DNA of 37,500 nt from Anaeromyces robustus (GCA_002104895.1 MCFG01000202.1:42501-80000); one strand, 5' to 3'; positions 21,024 through 31,355 are shown, counted from the first letter of the stretch. Program-made: numbers and translations. Notes: a model not told the origin generated them from the letters alone.

Positions 21024-21057
21024 GATGTAATGATGATGGTAGTAGTGGTGGTGATGT
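21024..21057 (+). repeat. G-rich trinucleotide tract (GAT/GGT/AGT)
   Basis: A run of GAT, GGT, AGT and GTG triplets, with no C, interrupts (ATT)n sequence. All three frames were read. One stays open with runs of Met and Val, none looks like a real protein. It is best called a microsatellite that has diverged from (GAT)n. Confidence 0.65.
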
Positions 21058-21569
21058 TATTCTATCTAATACTTTCACTTTTTTTTTTTTTTTTATTGAT
21101 TTATTGATTTATTTAATAAGGAAAAATTATTTATAATTAAAAATTAATAAAATAAAAAAAAAACTTTTTAATTATAATTAATTAATAAATAAATAAATAT
21201 AATAAATAAATAAATATAATATAATAAATTAATAAAAAGTAATTATTAACGATTAAATAATTATTAATTATTATTATTCTTAATTATTATTATTAAGGAT
21301 TAATTATTAAAGATTAATTATTAATTTATTAACTATTAATTAATAAATTAGTTATTATTCATTTATTATTAACTATTAAATAATTATTAATTAATTATTA
21401 GTGATTAACTAATTATTAATAATTAATAGTATTTTTTTATAATTAATTCTTTAATTCATTAATTACTTTATTATATAATTTTTTTTTATAATCTTTTTGT
21501 TTTTAATTTTGTTTTTTGTATTTATTTTTTGTACTTAACTTATTTTTTGTTACAATGAATTAAAAATAT

Positions 21570-21589
21570 AAATTTTCATATGAAAATTT
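21570..21589. repeat. Perfect 20-bp palindrome
   Basis: AAATTTTCAT is followed directly by ATGAAAATTT, an exact palindrome centred on CATATG. One G:C pair lies in each half. Confidence 0.85.
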
Positions 21590-21637
21590 TAAAAATCTAT
21601 TTTATTTATTTACTTATTTATTTATTAATTTATATAT

Positions 21638-21668
<31 letters not shown>

Positions 21669-21716
21669 TATAAATAATAATAGTAATAGTAATAAAAAAA
21701 GAAATTTTTATTTGTT

Positions 21717-21824
21717 AATCACAAAATATAATATAATATAATATAATATAATATAATATAATATAATAAAAAAAATTTTTTTTTATTGATGATCACAAAA
21801 TATAAAAATAAAACAAAATGTGAT
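21717..21824. repeat. (TATAA)n array with ATCACAAAATATAA flanks
   Basis: A pentamer array (TATAA)n spans 21727-21768. AATCACAAAATATAA (21717-21731) runs into its start, and GATCACAAAATATAA recurs at 21791-21805. TGTGAT at 21819-21824 forms an inverted repeat with ATCACA at 21792-21797. Confidence 0.65.
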
Positions 21825-23704
21825 AAAAAAAATGAAAAATAATAATATATATTAAATTATATTATTAAATATATAAAATATATATAATAATTATAATGTA
21901 ATATATAAGATATATATTATAAATTTTAAATATAATCAATGAATATTCACTTTTTTTTTTTTATTATTATGATATATAATAATCTAATAAAATTTAATTT
22001 ATATAATATATTATAAATGTATTGTATATATATTAATTTTAATAATTTTATAAAAAAAAAGGTTAATAAAAAAATATTAAGAAATTTATTTTTTATTTTA
22101 TTTTTTTTTCCTTTTTTCTTTAAATATAATAATATTTTATAGGTTATACTATTTAACTTTTTTTTTTGGTAAAGATTTTTTTCCTTTTATCTTTCCTTTT
22201 ATTTAATATTTAATATTTAATAATCATTTAGTTAATTTTTTATTTATCTTTTTTTTATCTTTATTTTTTTCTTTTAAAAATAAAGTGGTTTTCATTTTTA
22301 AATGGTTACGATTCAAATTCAAATTCAAAATAAATAATATGGAAAAAATAAAAATTAAATAATTAAAATTAAATAAAAAAAAATGATCGATCTTTTTTTT
22401 CTTTATTTTTAATAAATAATAAATAATAAATAAATAATAATATAAAAATTTTTTTTTTGTATGTACCCATTCACCATTAACAATTTTTAATTTTTTTTTT
22501 CCATATTATTTATTAATCATGAATCATTTAAATAATTAAATAATATTAAAAAAAAGTAATTAGTTAATGGATTATTTTTTTATTTTATTTTGTATTATTA
22601 TTATTTATTATTTATTATTTATTATTTATTATTTATTATTATAATTAATTATTATTAATTAATTAATTAATTATAAAAATAAAAAAACAGTTATTATCAT
22701 TTCATATAATTCACACTATAAAGCATAAAATAAAAACAAAAATTTTTATTAAAAAAAAAAAAGAAACAAAATAAATAAGAAATTTTTATTTTTTTACAAT
22801 AATAAATAATAAATAATTAATCAATTTTATAATAATATATATATATTAACTATTTTTAAATAACATAAAATGTTTATTTTAAAAATACAAAGAAAAATAA
22901 AAAAGAAAAAAAAAAGTTTATATGAATAATAATATTAAATATTAAATATTAAATATTATGTTTAATTTTAATTTAATTTAATTTTATTTTATTTAATGAA
23001 TAACTAATTCTTGTAGATAAATAATTCTATTATTATTAATTGTTGTTATTATAATTCGTATGGTAGATTACTTGTCATTTAATTATTTCTCCTCCTTAAA
23101 TAATAATAATTGGTAATAATAATAAAAGAAAAAATAAGAAGGTTTTTAAAAAATGATTGTTTTTTTTTTTTTTTTTTTGTTTAACACTTATTCATTAAAA
23201 TAAAAACATTATGCAAAAAAAAAAAAAATATACATTTTTAACATAATTAATTAAAACTCTTATAATGAAATAAATACTAAAGAATCTTTTTATTGAATTA
23301 TTAATGATTAATTATTTATATTATTTTATATTAATCATATTAATTATATTAATTATATTTATTAATAATTACAATAAAATAAAAAAGAAAAGAAATCCAT
23401 CTTTTTTTTTTTTCTTTTTAAATTATTATTATTATTATATACATAAAAAAAAACAATTTTATATAATAAAACTAAAAGTAAAATAAAAAAAAAAATTAAA
23501 AAAAAATTATTAATAAATAAAATTTTTAATGTGGATAATTTTTTTTATTATTATTAAATAAAAAAAATTTTTTTTTTTAATTTTTAATTTTATTTTATAA
23601 TAGTTAATATTTTCTAAAATGGTATTTTTTTTTTTATCTTTTTTTTTTCCCTTTATTTTTATTTTCCTTTTTTTTTATTATTTATTGTTATTTATATTTA
23701 TTAA

Positions 23705-23714
23705 TGACGTAAAA
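23705..23714 (+). promoter_or_regulatory. bZIP-type site TGACGTAAAA, copy 1
   Basis: TGACGTAA is an ATF/CREB-family binding core. The following sequence to 23755 is purine- and G-rich (AGTGAATACTAAGAGGAAAA), unlike its surroundings. The same 10-mer recurs 196 bp downstream. No transcription unit is visible. Confidence 0.25.
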
Positions 23715-23879
23715 AGTGAATACTAAGAGGAAAATAAGGAAAATATTGAAGGAAAATTATAAAAAAAAAAAATATACAAAAATAAAATTAAAATTAAAAT
23801 TAAAATTAAAATAAAAACACAATAAATTTTAATTCTAAGAAATAATTTTATTTCTTTGTAATTGAATTGTTATTGTTAT

Positions 23880-23910
23880 TGATGATGATGATGATGATGA
23901 TGACGTAAAA
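23880..23910 (+). promoter_or_regulatory. (GAT)n tract ending in TGACGTAAAA, copy 2
   Basis: A (GAT)n tract of about seven units runs from about 23880 to 23901 and passes into TGACGTAAAA at 23901-23910. The site may have arisen from a single change in the (GAT)n repeat, which weakens a regulatory reading. The identical 10-mer at 23705 is not in such a repeat. Confidence 0.25.
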
Positions 23911-24710
23911 TTAAAATAAAAATATTAATATTACAAAAAAAAAAAAAAAGTAGAAAATAATAATAAAAAGTCTAGAATTTTTTTTTAAATAAGTTCTTAA
24001 TTCATTCATTTGTTTAACATATTAATATTTAAAGAAAATGTTTCTTTTTTTTTTTTTCCTTTTATTTTGACTTAACTAATAATTTATATTATTATTATTA
24101 TTATTATTACTATTATTATTATTAATAAAAAAAAAACAATTTTATTTTATTTTATTTTATAATTATTATTATTATTAAATTTTAATATAAATAAATAATA
24201 TAAAAAAGGTGTGACAAATAATTAAACAATAAAAATTATTTTTTATTAATAAAAATAATAAAATAAAAATAAAAATAAAAAAATAAAAACAAAATAATTA
24301 ATAAAATGAAAAAAAAATTTTTTATTTTATATATATTATATATTCATAATATATTTTATTATATAGATTTTATTTTATAAATATTTAATAGAATATAATC
24401 CATTCTATAAATAATTTAATAGGATAAATAATTATTGATTTATTAATAACTAATTCATTATTATTCACATTTTATTTATTTTATTTATTTATTCATTCAT
24501 TTTATTTATTTATTTATTTATTTATTCATTCATTTTATTTAAAGTTTAATTATTTCTATTTCTATTTCTATTTCTAATAATATTAATGAATGATTTATTA
24601 TAAATTATTATAAATTATTATTATTATTATTATGTTATATTAAATGAAAAAAAAATGATTCATAGAATTAATAAAATTAATAGAAAAGGAAAAAAAAAAC
24701 ATTTTTTAAA

Positions 24711-24726
24711 AAGTATTTCCATACTT
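24711..24726. repeat. Small hairpin AAGTAT-TTCC-ATACTT
   Basis: Perfect 6-bp arms close a 4-base loop, as in simple stem-loops. There is one G:C pair per arm. Confidence 0.55.
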
Positions 24727-25411
24727 ATCATAATTAAATAATAATTAAATAATAATTAAATAATAATAATAAATAATAGTAATTGAACAATAGGTTTTTT
24801 TTTTTTAAAAAAAAAAAATTTATTCATATAGACATATATATATAAATAGTTAATTAAATAATTAATTAAATATTAATATAAATATTAATAATATTAATAA
24901 TAACAAAAATGGTTCTAGTTTTTTTTTTTTTATTTTTCCATTTATTTATTATACATAATTATAAAAAAAAAAAAAAAAAGAAAGAAAGAACATTTAATAT
25001 ATATATAAATATATAAATAAATATACAATATATTAAAATATAATAATAATAATCTTTAGTATTTTTTATTCTCTAAAATATATATATATATAATATTTTT
25101 TTATAGTTTCTTATTTTCCTAATAACAATAAATATAAGATATAAATATAAAATATAAAATATAAAATATAAAAGTATTATTATTATTATTATAATTTTAA
25201 TATTCCAATTCTTTTTTTGTTTTTCTAACTTTTTTTAATTTTTTCTATTATTAATTATTTTCTTTTTATATAAAAAAAGCAAATTTTTTTTTTACTTTAT
25301 CCTTTTATTCCTTCAATTTAATTTTATTTTTTTTTTTAAAAAAAAAGAAATATTTATTAATTATGAATTATTAATTATTAATTTATGAATTATTCATAAT
25401 TAATTAATTTG

Positions 25412-25442
<31 letters not shown>

Positions 25443-25504
25443 AAAATTAATATTCTTTTATTTTATTATGATAATTTTAAATTTTATTATTAATTTAAGT
25501 TTGA

Positions 25505-25516
25505 TGTAACGTTACA
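25505..25516. promoter_or_regulatory. 12-bp palindrome TGTAACGTTACA
   Basis: TGTAAC is followed exactly by GTTACA. With four G/C bases in a 12-mer it is conspicuous here, and dimeric transcription factors bind such sites. There is no neighbouring gene, so a function is not supported beyond symmetry. Confidence 0.2.
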
Positions 25517-26149
25517 GCTAAAAACATTAATAATAAAATAAATAATAAAATAAATAAAATAAAATAAAAAAATTTATCTTTATATATATAAATTTTATTA
25601 AATTTAAAAATAATTAATTAAATATTATTTTATTATTAAATTATTATAGGATTTATATTATTCATTTAAAAAAAAAATTTCCATAGTTTTAAACTTTATT
25701 TATTATTATTTTATATAAATGTTGAGTAACAAATAAAATAAAAAAAATTAAAATAAAAAAAATTTTTTTTACTCATAAATTGATTAAAATATTTACAATG
25801 AAAAAAAAAATTTTTTTTTTAATATAAATTAATAAAACAATTTTTACTTTATAAACCTTTTCATTTCTATTTCTATTTCTTTTTTTATTAAAAGGTAAAA
25901 AAAAAAAGAAACGAATTAATTATTTTTAAAAAAATAGATTATCTTTTTTTTATAATGCTTATTATTTAAAATAATTAAATTATATTAAATTAATTAATAA
26001 TAATAATAATAATAATAAAAATTCTTGCTTTTTTTTATTAATAATTTTATTATTTCAGTATAAAAAATTTTTCTTTTTTCTACAAATATAATTTTTTTAT
26101 AGATAATTATCTTTAGTTTTTAATTTAAATAATAATAATAATTATAATA

Positions 26150-26223
26150 ATAGATTTAAAATAAAAAATAATAAAAAAAAGGATTATCGAGATAAATAAT
26201 AATAATAGTTATTTTAAATCTAT
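26150..26223. repeat. Inverted repeat, 15-bp perfect arms
   Basis: ATAGATTTAAAATAA (26150-26164) pairs exactly with TTATTTTAAATCTAT (26209-26223). The 44-base interior contains GGATTATCGAGATAA, more G/C than its surroundings. A smaller hairpin, ATATACT-ATA-AGTATAT, overlaps at 26222-26238, and the palindrome AGATAATTATCT lies just upstream. Confidence 0.75.
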
Positions 26224-27625
26224 ATACTATAAGTATATATATTTATTATTATCATAATAAATTAATTATCTTTTATTCCATCCTATTTTTTTCTCTTCCT
26301 CTCTCTTTCTCTCTTTTTTTTACTATGAATAATATTAAAATTAAAATTAAAATTAAAAAAAAAAAAACAATAGTAATTATTTCTAATTAATATTATTGGA
26401 TGATACATAAAATTTTTTTTTTTTAGTAAAAAAATAAAATATGGTGAAAAAAAAAAATTTTTTTTTTTTATGTATTTTTTTACCTTTTTTTTTTCTATTA
26501 TTATTAATAATAATAATTGATAAAATCCCTTTTTTTTATATATAAAATAAATGAAATTAGAATAGAATAAAATGATATAAAAAACATATTATTATTATTA
26601 ATGATAATAATTATTAAAGATATTTTTCTTTTATTATTGTTATTTTATGAAACAATTTTTATATATTTCAAGGAATTTTAATTATTTTTAATAAAAAAAA
26701 ATAGAAAAAAAAATTAAAAAAGATATTCACTTTTTTTTTATTTTTATTGGTTTATTTTATTTAATTAGTTTAAAATTTTCCCTAAAAAAACAAATTAAAT
26801 AATGCATAATCAACCTCTTTTTTTTTTTTTTCTTTTTTCTTTTTATCATTTTCTATTTTCTTTTTTTTTTATTTCATTTTTTATTTTTTTTTCTTTTCAT
26901 TTTAATATTTCTTTTTTATTATTAATTATTAATTATTATTTATTATTTATTATTAACTATTAAATATACTTAAATATTATTTTTATTTTTTTATTTAATA
27001 TTATTTTATTTAATTTTATTTTTTATCTTTTTTTTTTATTTTTTTATTTTTTATAATTATTATTAAATTTATATTAAGAAAAATAATAAAAATAATAATA
27101 AATAAAATTTATTTAATTTAATGATTAAATAAAAAAAAATTTTTTTTTTCTTTCTTCTATCTTTTTAAGTAAAAAAAACGTTTTATGCAAAATAAAAAAA
27201 AATTTAATTTATTATTTTTATTTTTATTACTATTTTTTTTTAATGAATTTCAAGTACAATAAAAAAAATTATAAAAAAAAAAATTACAAAATATTTTTTA
27301 TCATTATTACAAATAAGAAAAAAAATATTTTTCTTAAAAAAAATAAATTAAAAATAAATTAAATATAAATTAAATATTATTATTAAATATAATAATTTTT
27401 TTTTATTTTATTTTATTTTATTTATTTGTATAATATATAAATATATAAATATAAAATATATAATCTATTTAATTAAAATAAAATAAAGTATATTTTCTTA
27501 TATTAAATTTTTAATTATGGAATGAAATAGATAAAAAAAAATATATAAAAAAAAAAAACTTTTATCACCCATACCATTTAATATTTAATAACCAATTAAA
27601 ACAAAAAATTTATATATATAATCGA

Positions 27626-27651
27626 TATATTATAAATATATTTATAATATA
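27626..27651. repeat. Perfect 26-bp A/T palindrome
   Basis: The 13 bases TATATTATAAATA are followed directly by their reverse complement. It is A/T only, so the chance expectation is not negligible, but it lacks simple periodicity. Confidence 0.8.
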
Positions 27652-27738
27652 ATAGGATAATTAACCATGAATAGATTTCATTTTTATTTTTTATTAAAAT
27701 GATTTAATTCTTTATTTATTTATTCATCCATTATATAT

Positions 27739-27777
<39 letters not shown>

Positions 27778-27901
27778 TTCATTCATTCATTATTTATTAT
27801 TTATTTATTATTTATTATTTTATTTTTTATTTTTTTATTTTTTCTCATTATTTATATTAACAAGATAAGAATAATAAGCTAAATTTATTGGCCAAAAAGA
27901 A

Positions 27902-27962
27902 AAGGTGACATGACAAACCTTAAACACACATAACAACATAACACATAACACATAACACATAA
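27902..27962 (+). repeat. C/A-rich patch with (ATAACAC)3
   Basis: AAGGT (27902-27906) can pair with ACCTT (27917-27921). Then come ACACACATAACAACATAACA and three exact ATAACAC heptamers at 27938-27958 ending in ATAA. From 27918 on, the plus strand carries many C and no G, the opposite bias to the G/T tract at 32161. Confidence 0.7.
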
Positions 27963-28288
27963 ATCATTTAAATAAAAAAAAATATTGAATGTAGATCAAT
28001 TAATAATTTTTTATTTTATTCATCTATTATTTAAAAAAAAAAAAAAAAAAACACTCTAGACTTTAGAACTTTTATTATATTAAAAAAAATAATGAAAAAA
28101 ATTCAATGGTTTAAAAGTGTGTTTTTTTTTTTTTTTTTATTTTACCTTCTTTATAATTATTATTCATTATGATTAATGATTTATAATATATGTAATGTAA
28201 TGTAAAAAAAAAAATTGAAAATGAAAATGATTTAATGTTACTTTTTATATTATTTTTTTATATTTATAAAGGTAAACATTAAAACCTC

Positions 28289-28347
28289 AATGCCAATAAT
28301 TCTTATTAATTTAATATTAGTATTAATATTAAAATGCCAATAATTCT
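28289..28347 (+). repeat. Direct repeat AATGCCAATAATTCT, 44-bp period
   Basis: The 15-mer occurs exactly at 28289-28303 and 28333-28347 and holds four G/C bases. The segment between contains TTAATATTAGTATTAATATT, which is nearly self-complementary. This resembles an insertion flanked by a duplication, or a simple segmental duplication. Confidence 0.75.
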
Positions 28348-28650
28348 ATAATAAATAAATACTATTAAATTTATACAAGATATCATATATTTAATATATA
28401 TAAAATATATAATAAATAATAAATAAATAAATAAATAAATAAAAAAAAAAAAAAAAAAAAAAAAAAACAGAAATAAATAAATAAAGAAGAAATATTGATT
28501 TATATCGGTTTAATTTTTATATTTAAACATTATTATATTATTGTACAATCTTAATCGTTACATTTATGTATATATAATTTTATTAGAATTTTTTTTTAAA
28601 AAAAATAATAATAACAATAATAATAATGAATAAGTTAAAGTGTAAATATA

Positions 28651-28693
28651 AATAGTGGATATATTTTCCGTTTTTTTTTAATATTCCATTATT
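28651..28693. repeat. Near-perfect hairpin AATAGTGGATATATT / AATATTCCATTATT
   Basis: The left arm 28651-28665 and right arm 28680-28693 pair with one mismatch and one bulge. The loop is TTCCG plus a T run. The arms include matched GG/CC. Confidence 0.65.
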
Positions 28694-28960
28694 AATAAGC
28701 ATTAATTAGTAATTTATAAATTCATTTTATGCCCTTTTTTTTTTTTTCTTTTTTACTTCTTTATTCTATTAATAAATTTTATTTTATATTATTTTAATTA
28801 TTATATATGAAAAGTTTTTTTTTTTTTTTTAATAATTATTTATCTTTATTTATATAAATATATTATGGTTGGTAGTAATGATATAAAAATTAAAAAATAA
28901 AAATAAAAATAAAAAAAATTATAAAAGATTTCCCATATTAATTTATATTTATAAATAAAT

Positions 28961-29034
28961 ATATTTTATTATATTTTATTATATTTTATTATATATTATA
29001 TTATATTTTATTATATTTTATTATATATTATATA
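28961..29034 (+). repeat. (ATATTTTATT)n decamer array, second locus
   Basis: Three exact units at 28961-28990 and further units with ATATATTAT interruptions run to about 29034. The unit is identical to that of the array at 19071-19119. Confidence 0.8.
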
Positions 29035-29100
29035 TTAATTTTAATTTTAATTTTAATTAACTTTTTTTTTTTTCCTTTAAAAAAAAAATGTATTTGAAAA

Positions 29101-29160
29101 ACATGCATACATACATGCATAATACATACATCCCTTACCTACCTACATAAAAGTAAGGCT
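29101..29160 (+). repeat. GC-rich patch: (CATA)n, ATGCAT motifs and CCTTAC hairpin
   Basis: About 21 of 60 bases are G/C, the highest density I found. ACATGCAT occurs at 29101 and 29113, followed by ACATACA units. CCTTAC (29133-29138) pairs exactly with GTAAGG (29153-29158) across CTACCTACATAAAA, giving a 6-bp stem with three G:C pairs. The right edge AGGCTAATTTTTT (29156-29168) matches 13 bases of the inverted-repeat arm at 7092-7104. Confidence 0.7.
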
Positions 29161-29921
29161 AATTTTTTAATTAATTTTATATTATATTTCAATATGATAT
29201 AATATGATATAATATCATCCATCCATAAAGTAAAAAAAAATAATAATAATAATTAATTAATTAAAATAAATAAATTATTTTGTTGTTAATTATAGATTTA
29301 TTTTAAGTATGATTTATTTATTTATTTATTTATTTATTTATTATATAAAAAATATTATAGGTTTCGTTTTATATATATATCATATATATCATATATCATC
29401 TTTAAACCATTAATAATTGTTTTATATTATTATTATATTTTAATAATAGTATCCTTTTATTTTTTATGAAACAACTTTTTTTGTTTATTTTATTTTAATT
29501 CTCAATTAGACTTTTTTTTTAGTATTATTATTATTTTATTAATTATTTTTTTTTTCAATAAATATTAATAAATTTTAAATATTATATTTTTATTTATTTT
29601 TTTTTTTTTAACTTGTATATTAATTTGTTTTATCATCTTGCTCACATTTGTTTCAATTTTATATTTATTTTTTTATTAATAAAAAAACTTTTTTTTTAAT
29701 ATAAAAATTTTCCTTTATATTTAAACCTTTTTTTATAATAAAATAATTTATTTTTAAATTGAATTTAAATATGTCGTTTAAATTTTTTTTTTAAAAAAAA
29801 TTAATTTTCCATGATTTTTTTATTTATTTTCCGATTGTCCTACTTTTTCACGTTTCATCTTTTTTTATCTTTTTTTTTTTTTTTTCCAATTATTTTCTTT
29901 TTTTTTTTATTTATATATATC

Positions 29922-29953
<32 letters not shown>

Positions 29954-30163
29954 TTTTTATATTTTATATTTATATTATTTTTATCACAATTTAAAAAAAA
30001 AGTTTAACAAATAGTATATATAATATTATAATATTATATATAATATATAATATAATAAAATATAATTATTTTTTTTTTCCTAAATTAATATATAATTTTC
30101 CCTTTTTCTTTTTTTTTTTTTAAAAAAAGTTTATCTTTTTTTTTTATTATTATTATTTGTTTT

Positions 30164-30245
30164 ATGTTTTATATATATATATCTGTTTTATGTTTTAACT
30201 TTTTTTTTATGTTTTATATATATCTGTTTTATGTTTTACTTTTTT
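30164..30245 (+). repeat. Tandem duplication of an about 40 to 45-bp unit
   Basis: Copy one (30164-30208) and copy two (30209-30245) share ATGTTTTATATATAT, then CTGTTTTATGTTTTA, then CTTTTTT. They differ in the number of AT and T units. The CTGTTTTATG core is identical. Confidence 0.75.
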
Positions 30246-30311
30246 ATATTAAAAATAAAAAATAAAAAAAATTATTTAACATTTTAATTTTCTGTTTTTT
30301 TTTTTTTTTTC

Positions 30312-30334
30312 TTTAACTATGACCAATAGTTAAA
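30312..30334. repeat. Tight hairpin TTTAACTAT-GACCA-ATAGTTAAA
   Basis: Exact 9-bp arms close a 5-base loop. A long T run lies upstream (on the minus strand an A run follows). In bacteria this shape would suggest a terminator, but the context here is not bacterial. Confidence 0.7.
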
Positions 30335-30865
30335 ATGAAATTATTTAAATTTTTTTTTAGTTTATAATAATTCAATAATTAAATTCAATTATATAATTAA
30401 ATAATTAAATAAATTAATGAAAAGCCTTCTTTTATATAAAATGTAATACATTTATAATTTAATAATTTAATAAAATATAATTTAATATAAAATAAAATAA
30501 AATAAAATAAAATAAAAAGACTTTTGAAGGATGATTATAAATAAAATATTTTATTTATTAATAAAAATAATTATGAATCATTTTTTATAAAATAAAAATA
30601 AAATAAATTTTAATAAAGTATATAATATAATATATATAATATTATATAATATTATATAATATAATAACAGTAAATAGTTAATATATAAACAAATATAAAT
30701 CTTTTCTTTTATTATTAGAATCATTATCTTTTTTTGTTTTTGTTTTTGTTTTTGTTTTTGTTTTATTTACTTTTAATTATATCACAAAACTAAAACAAAC
30801 AAGTTAAACAAGAAACAAGAAACAAAACAAAACAAATAAAAACAAATAAAAAATAACAAAAAACA

Positions 30866-30925
30866 AATGATTATGATTACATATATTGTAGTTTATGTAT
30901 TATAAAAAATGATGCAATAATCATT
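30866..30925. repeat. Nested hairpin AATGATTAT / ATAATCATT
   Basis: Exact 9-bp outer arms lie at 30866-30874 and 30917-30925. Inside, TACATA (30878-30883) pairs with TATGTA (30894-30899). Each helix has one G:C pair. The interior holds TTGTAGTT in the loop. Confidence 0.65.
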
Positions 30926-31328
30926 CATTCATTCATTTTTAATTTTTAATTTTTAAAAATATTATTAATTAGAATTTACTAATTATTATTTTATTATTAC
31001 TTTTTATTATTAAAACAACTTTTTATATATTTCATTTATTTTATATTATTTTTTATTATTTTAATTATTTAAAATTTTAACCGTTTTTTGATTTATAAGT
31101 AAAGTAAAGTACTTTTTTTTATTAATATAAAAATTACATATATTATAATATATTATATTATATAACTATATATCTTTACAAATATATAATATTTATTATT
31201 TATTATAATATATTCCAATATATATAAATTTATAGGTATTCTTTAAAAAAAAAATTTATATATTTATATATTTAAAAGAATATATTATAATATATTAAAA
31301 AAATAAATGAAATACTATTTAAACTATT

Positions 31329-31355
31329 GAATAAAAATTTTCACAATTTTTATTC
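31329..31355. repeat. Hairpin GAATAAAAATT-TTCAC-AATTTTTATTC
   Basis: Exact 11-bp arms close a 5-base loop. It lies in a mixed-complexity patch (31320-31400) containing TCTCATGAAAACTTAGGATA. A short ATG-less frame runs through it, but nothing recognisable. Confidence 0.75.

Larger units (their letters stand above)
20781..22700. other. Intergenic block of degenerate GATTAATTATTA repeats
   Basis: A (GAT/GGT)-type tract at 21023-21057 (TGATGATGGTAGTAGTGGTG) is about 30% GC. Degenerate ATTAACTATTAA/GATTAATTATTA units fill 21245-21435. A perfect 20-bp palindrome AAATTTTCATATGAAAATTT lies at 21570-21589 and (TTTA)n at about 21600-21668. (TATAA)n at 21727-21768 is flanked by repeated ATCACAAAATATAA. 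ATGATCGATC is at 22383-22392 and (ATTATTT)n at about 22599-22641. No gene seen. Confidence 0.75.
22701..25500. other. Intergenic block with two TGACGTAAAA sites
   Basis: A mixed patch lies at 23010-23100 with CGTATGGTAGATTACTTGTC. TGACGTAAAA is at 23705 and 23901, the second following a (GAT)n tract. (AAAATT)n lies near 23787-23810. A hairpin TAGAAT/ATTCTA is at 24389-24407, (TTTA)n and (CATT)n at about 24473-24534, a hairpin AAGTAT-TTCC-ATACTT at 24711-24726, and A10T14 at 25419-25442. No gene seen. Confidence 0.75.
25501..27870. other. Intergenic block with A_nT_n junctions and one long hairpin
   Basis: The 12-bp palindrome TGTAACGTTACA lies at 25505-25516, exact A10T10 at 25801-25820, and the palindrome AGATAATTATCT at 26101-26112. 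The hairpin 26150-26223 is followed by a CT-rich tract (CTCTTCCTCTCTCTTTCTCT) near 26292-26313. A11T12 is at 26447-26469, a perfect 26-bp A/T palindrome at 27626-27651, and long (TTTA)n with (CATT)n at 27711-27797. No gene seen. Confidence 0.75.
27871..29240. other. Block with C-rich heptamer tract and duplicated 15-mer
   Basis: TTGGCCAA is at 27888-27895, a C/A-rich patch at 27902-27962, and duplicated AATGCCAATAATTCT at 28289 and 28333. Also seen are A27 at 28441-28467, the palindrome ATTGTACAAT at 28540-28549, a hairpin at 28651-28693, the (ATATTTTATT)n array at 28961-29034, and a patch of about 35% GC at 29101-29160. No gene seen. Confidence 0.75.
29241..30860. other. Intergenic block of T-rich tracts and two-copy repeat
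   Basis: (TTTA)n lies at about 29309-29342. A T-rich patch at 29610-29660 has a hydrophobic but ATG-less open frame. A hairpin AATTTAAA/TTTAAATT is at 29762-29784. A repeated 45-bp unit lies at 30164-30245, a hairpin at 30312-30334, and (AAAAT)n at about 30486-30516. (GTTTTT)5 at 30736-30765 is followed by C/A-rich CAAAACAAAACAAAT sequence that can pair with it. No gene seen. Confidence 0.75.

Noticed and set aside
22300-22330. GGTTACGATTCAAATTC, resembling a tRNA B box
   Set aside because: No acceptor, D or anticodon stem can be formed around it, and the region is far too A/T-rich. The word is a short (ATTCAA)n repeat.
27626-27651. Biological significance of the 26-bp A/T palindrome alone
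   Set aside because: Pure A/T palindromes of this kind are much more likely by chance at this composition. Listed as a repeat only.
29562-29696. Hydrophobic frame including FYHLAHICFNF
   Set aside because: There is no ATG, and a T-rich strand gives hydrophobic residues automatically. GC is raised for only about 50 bases.
30300-30334. Intrinsic terminator
   Set aside because: The stem-loop with a nearby T run looks bacterial in shape, but the T run precedes the stem on the plus strand and the window is eukaryotic in texture.
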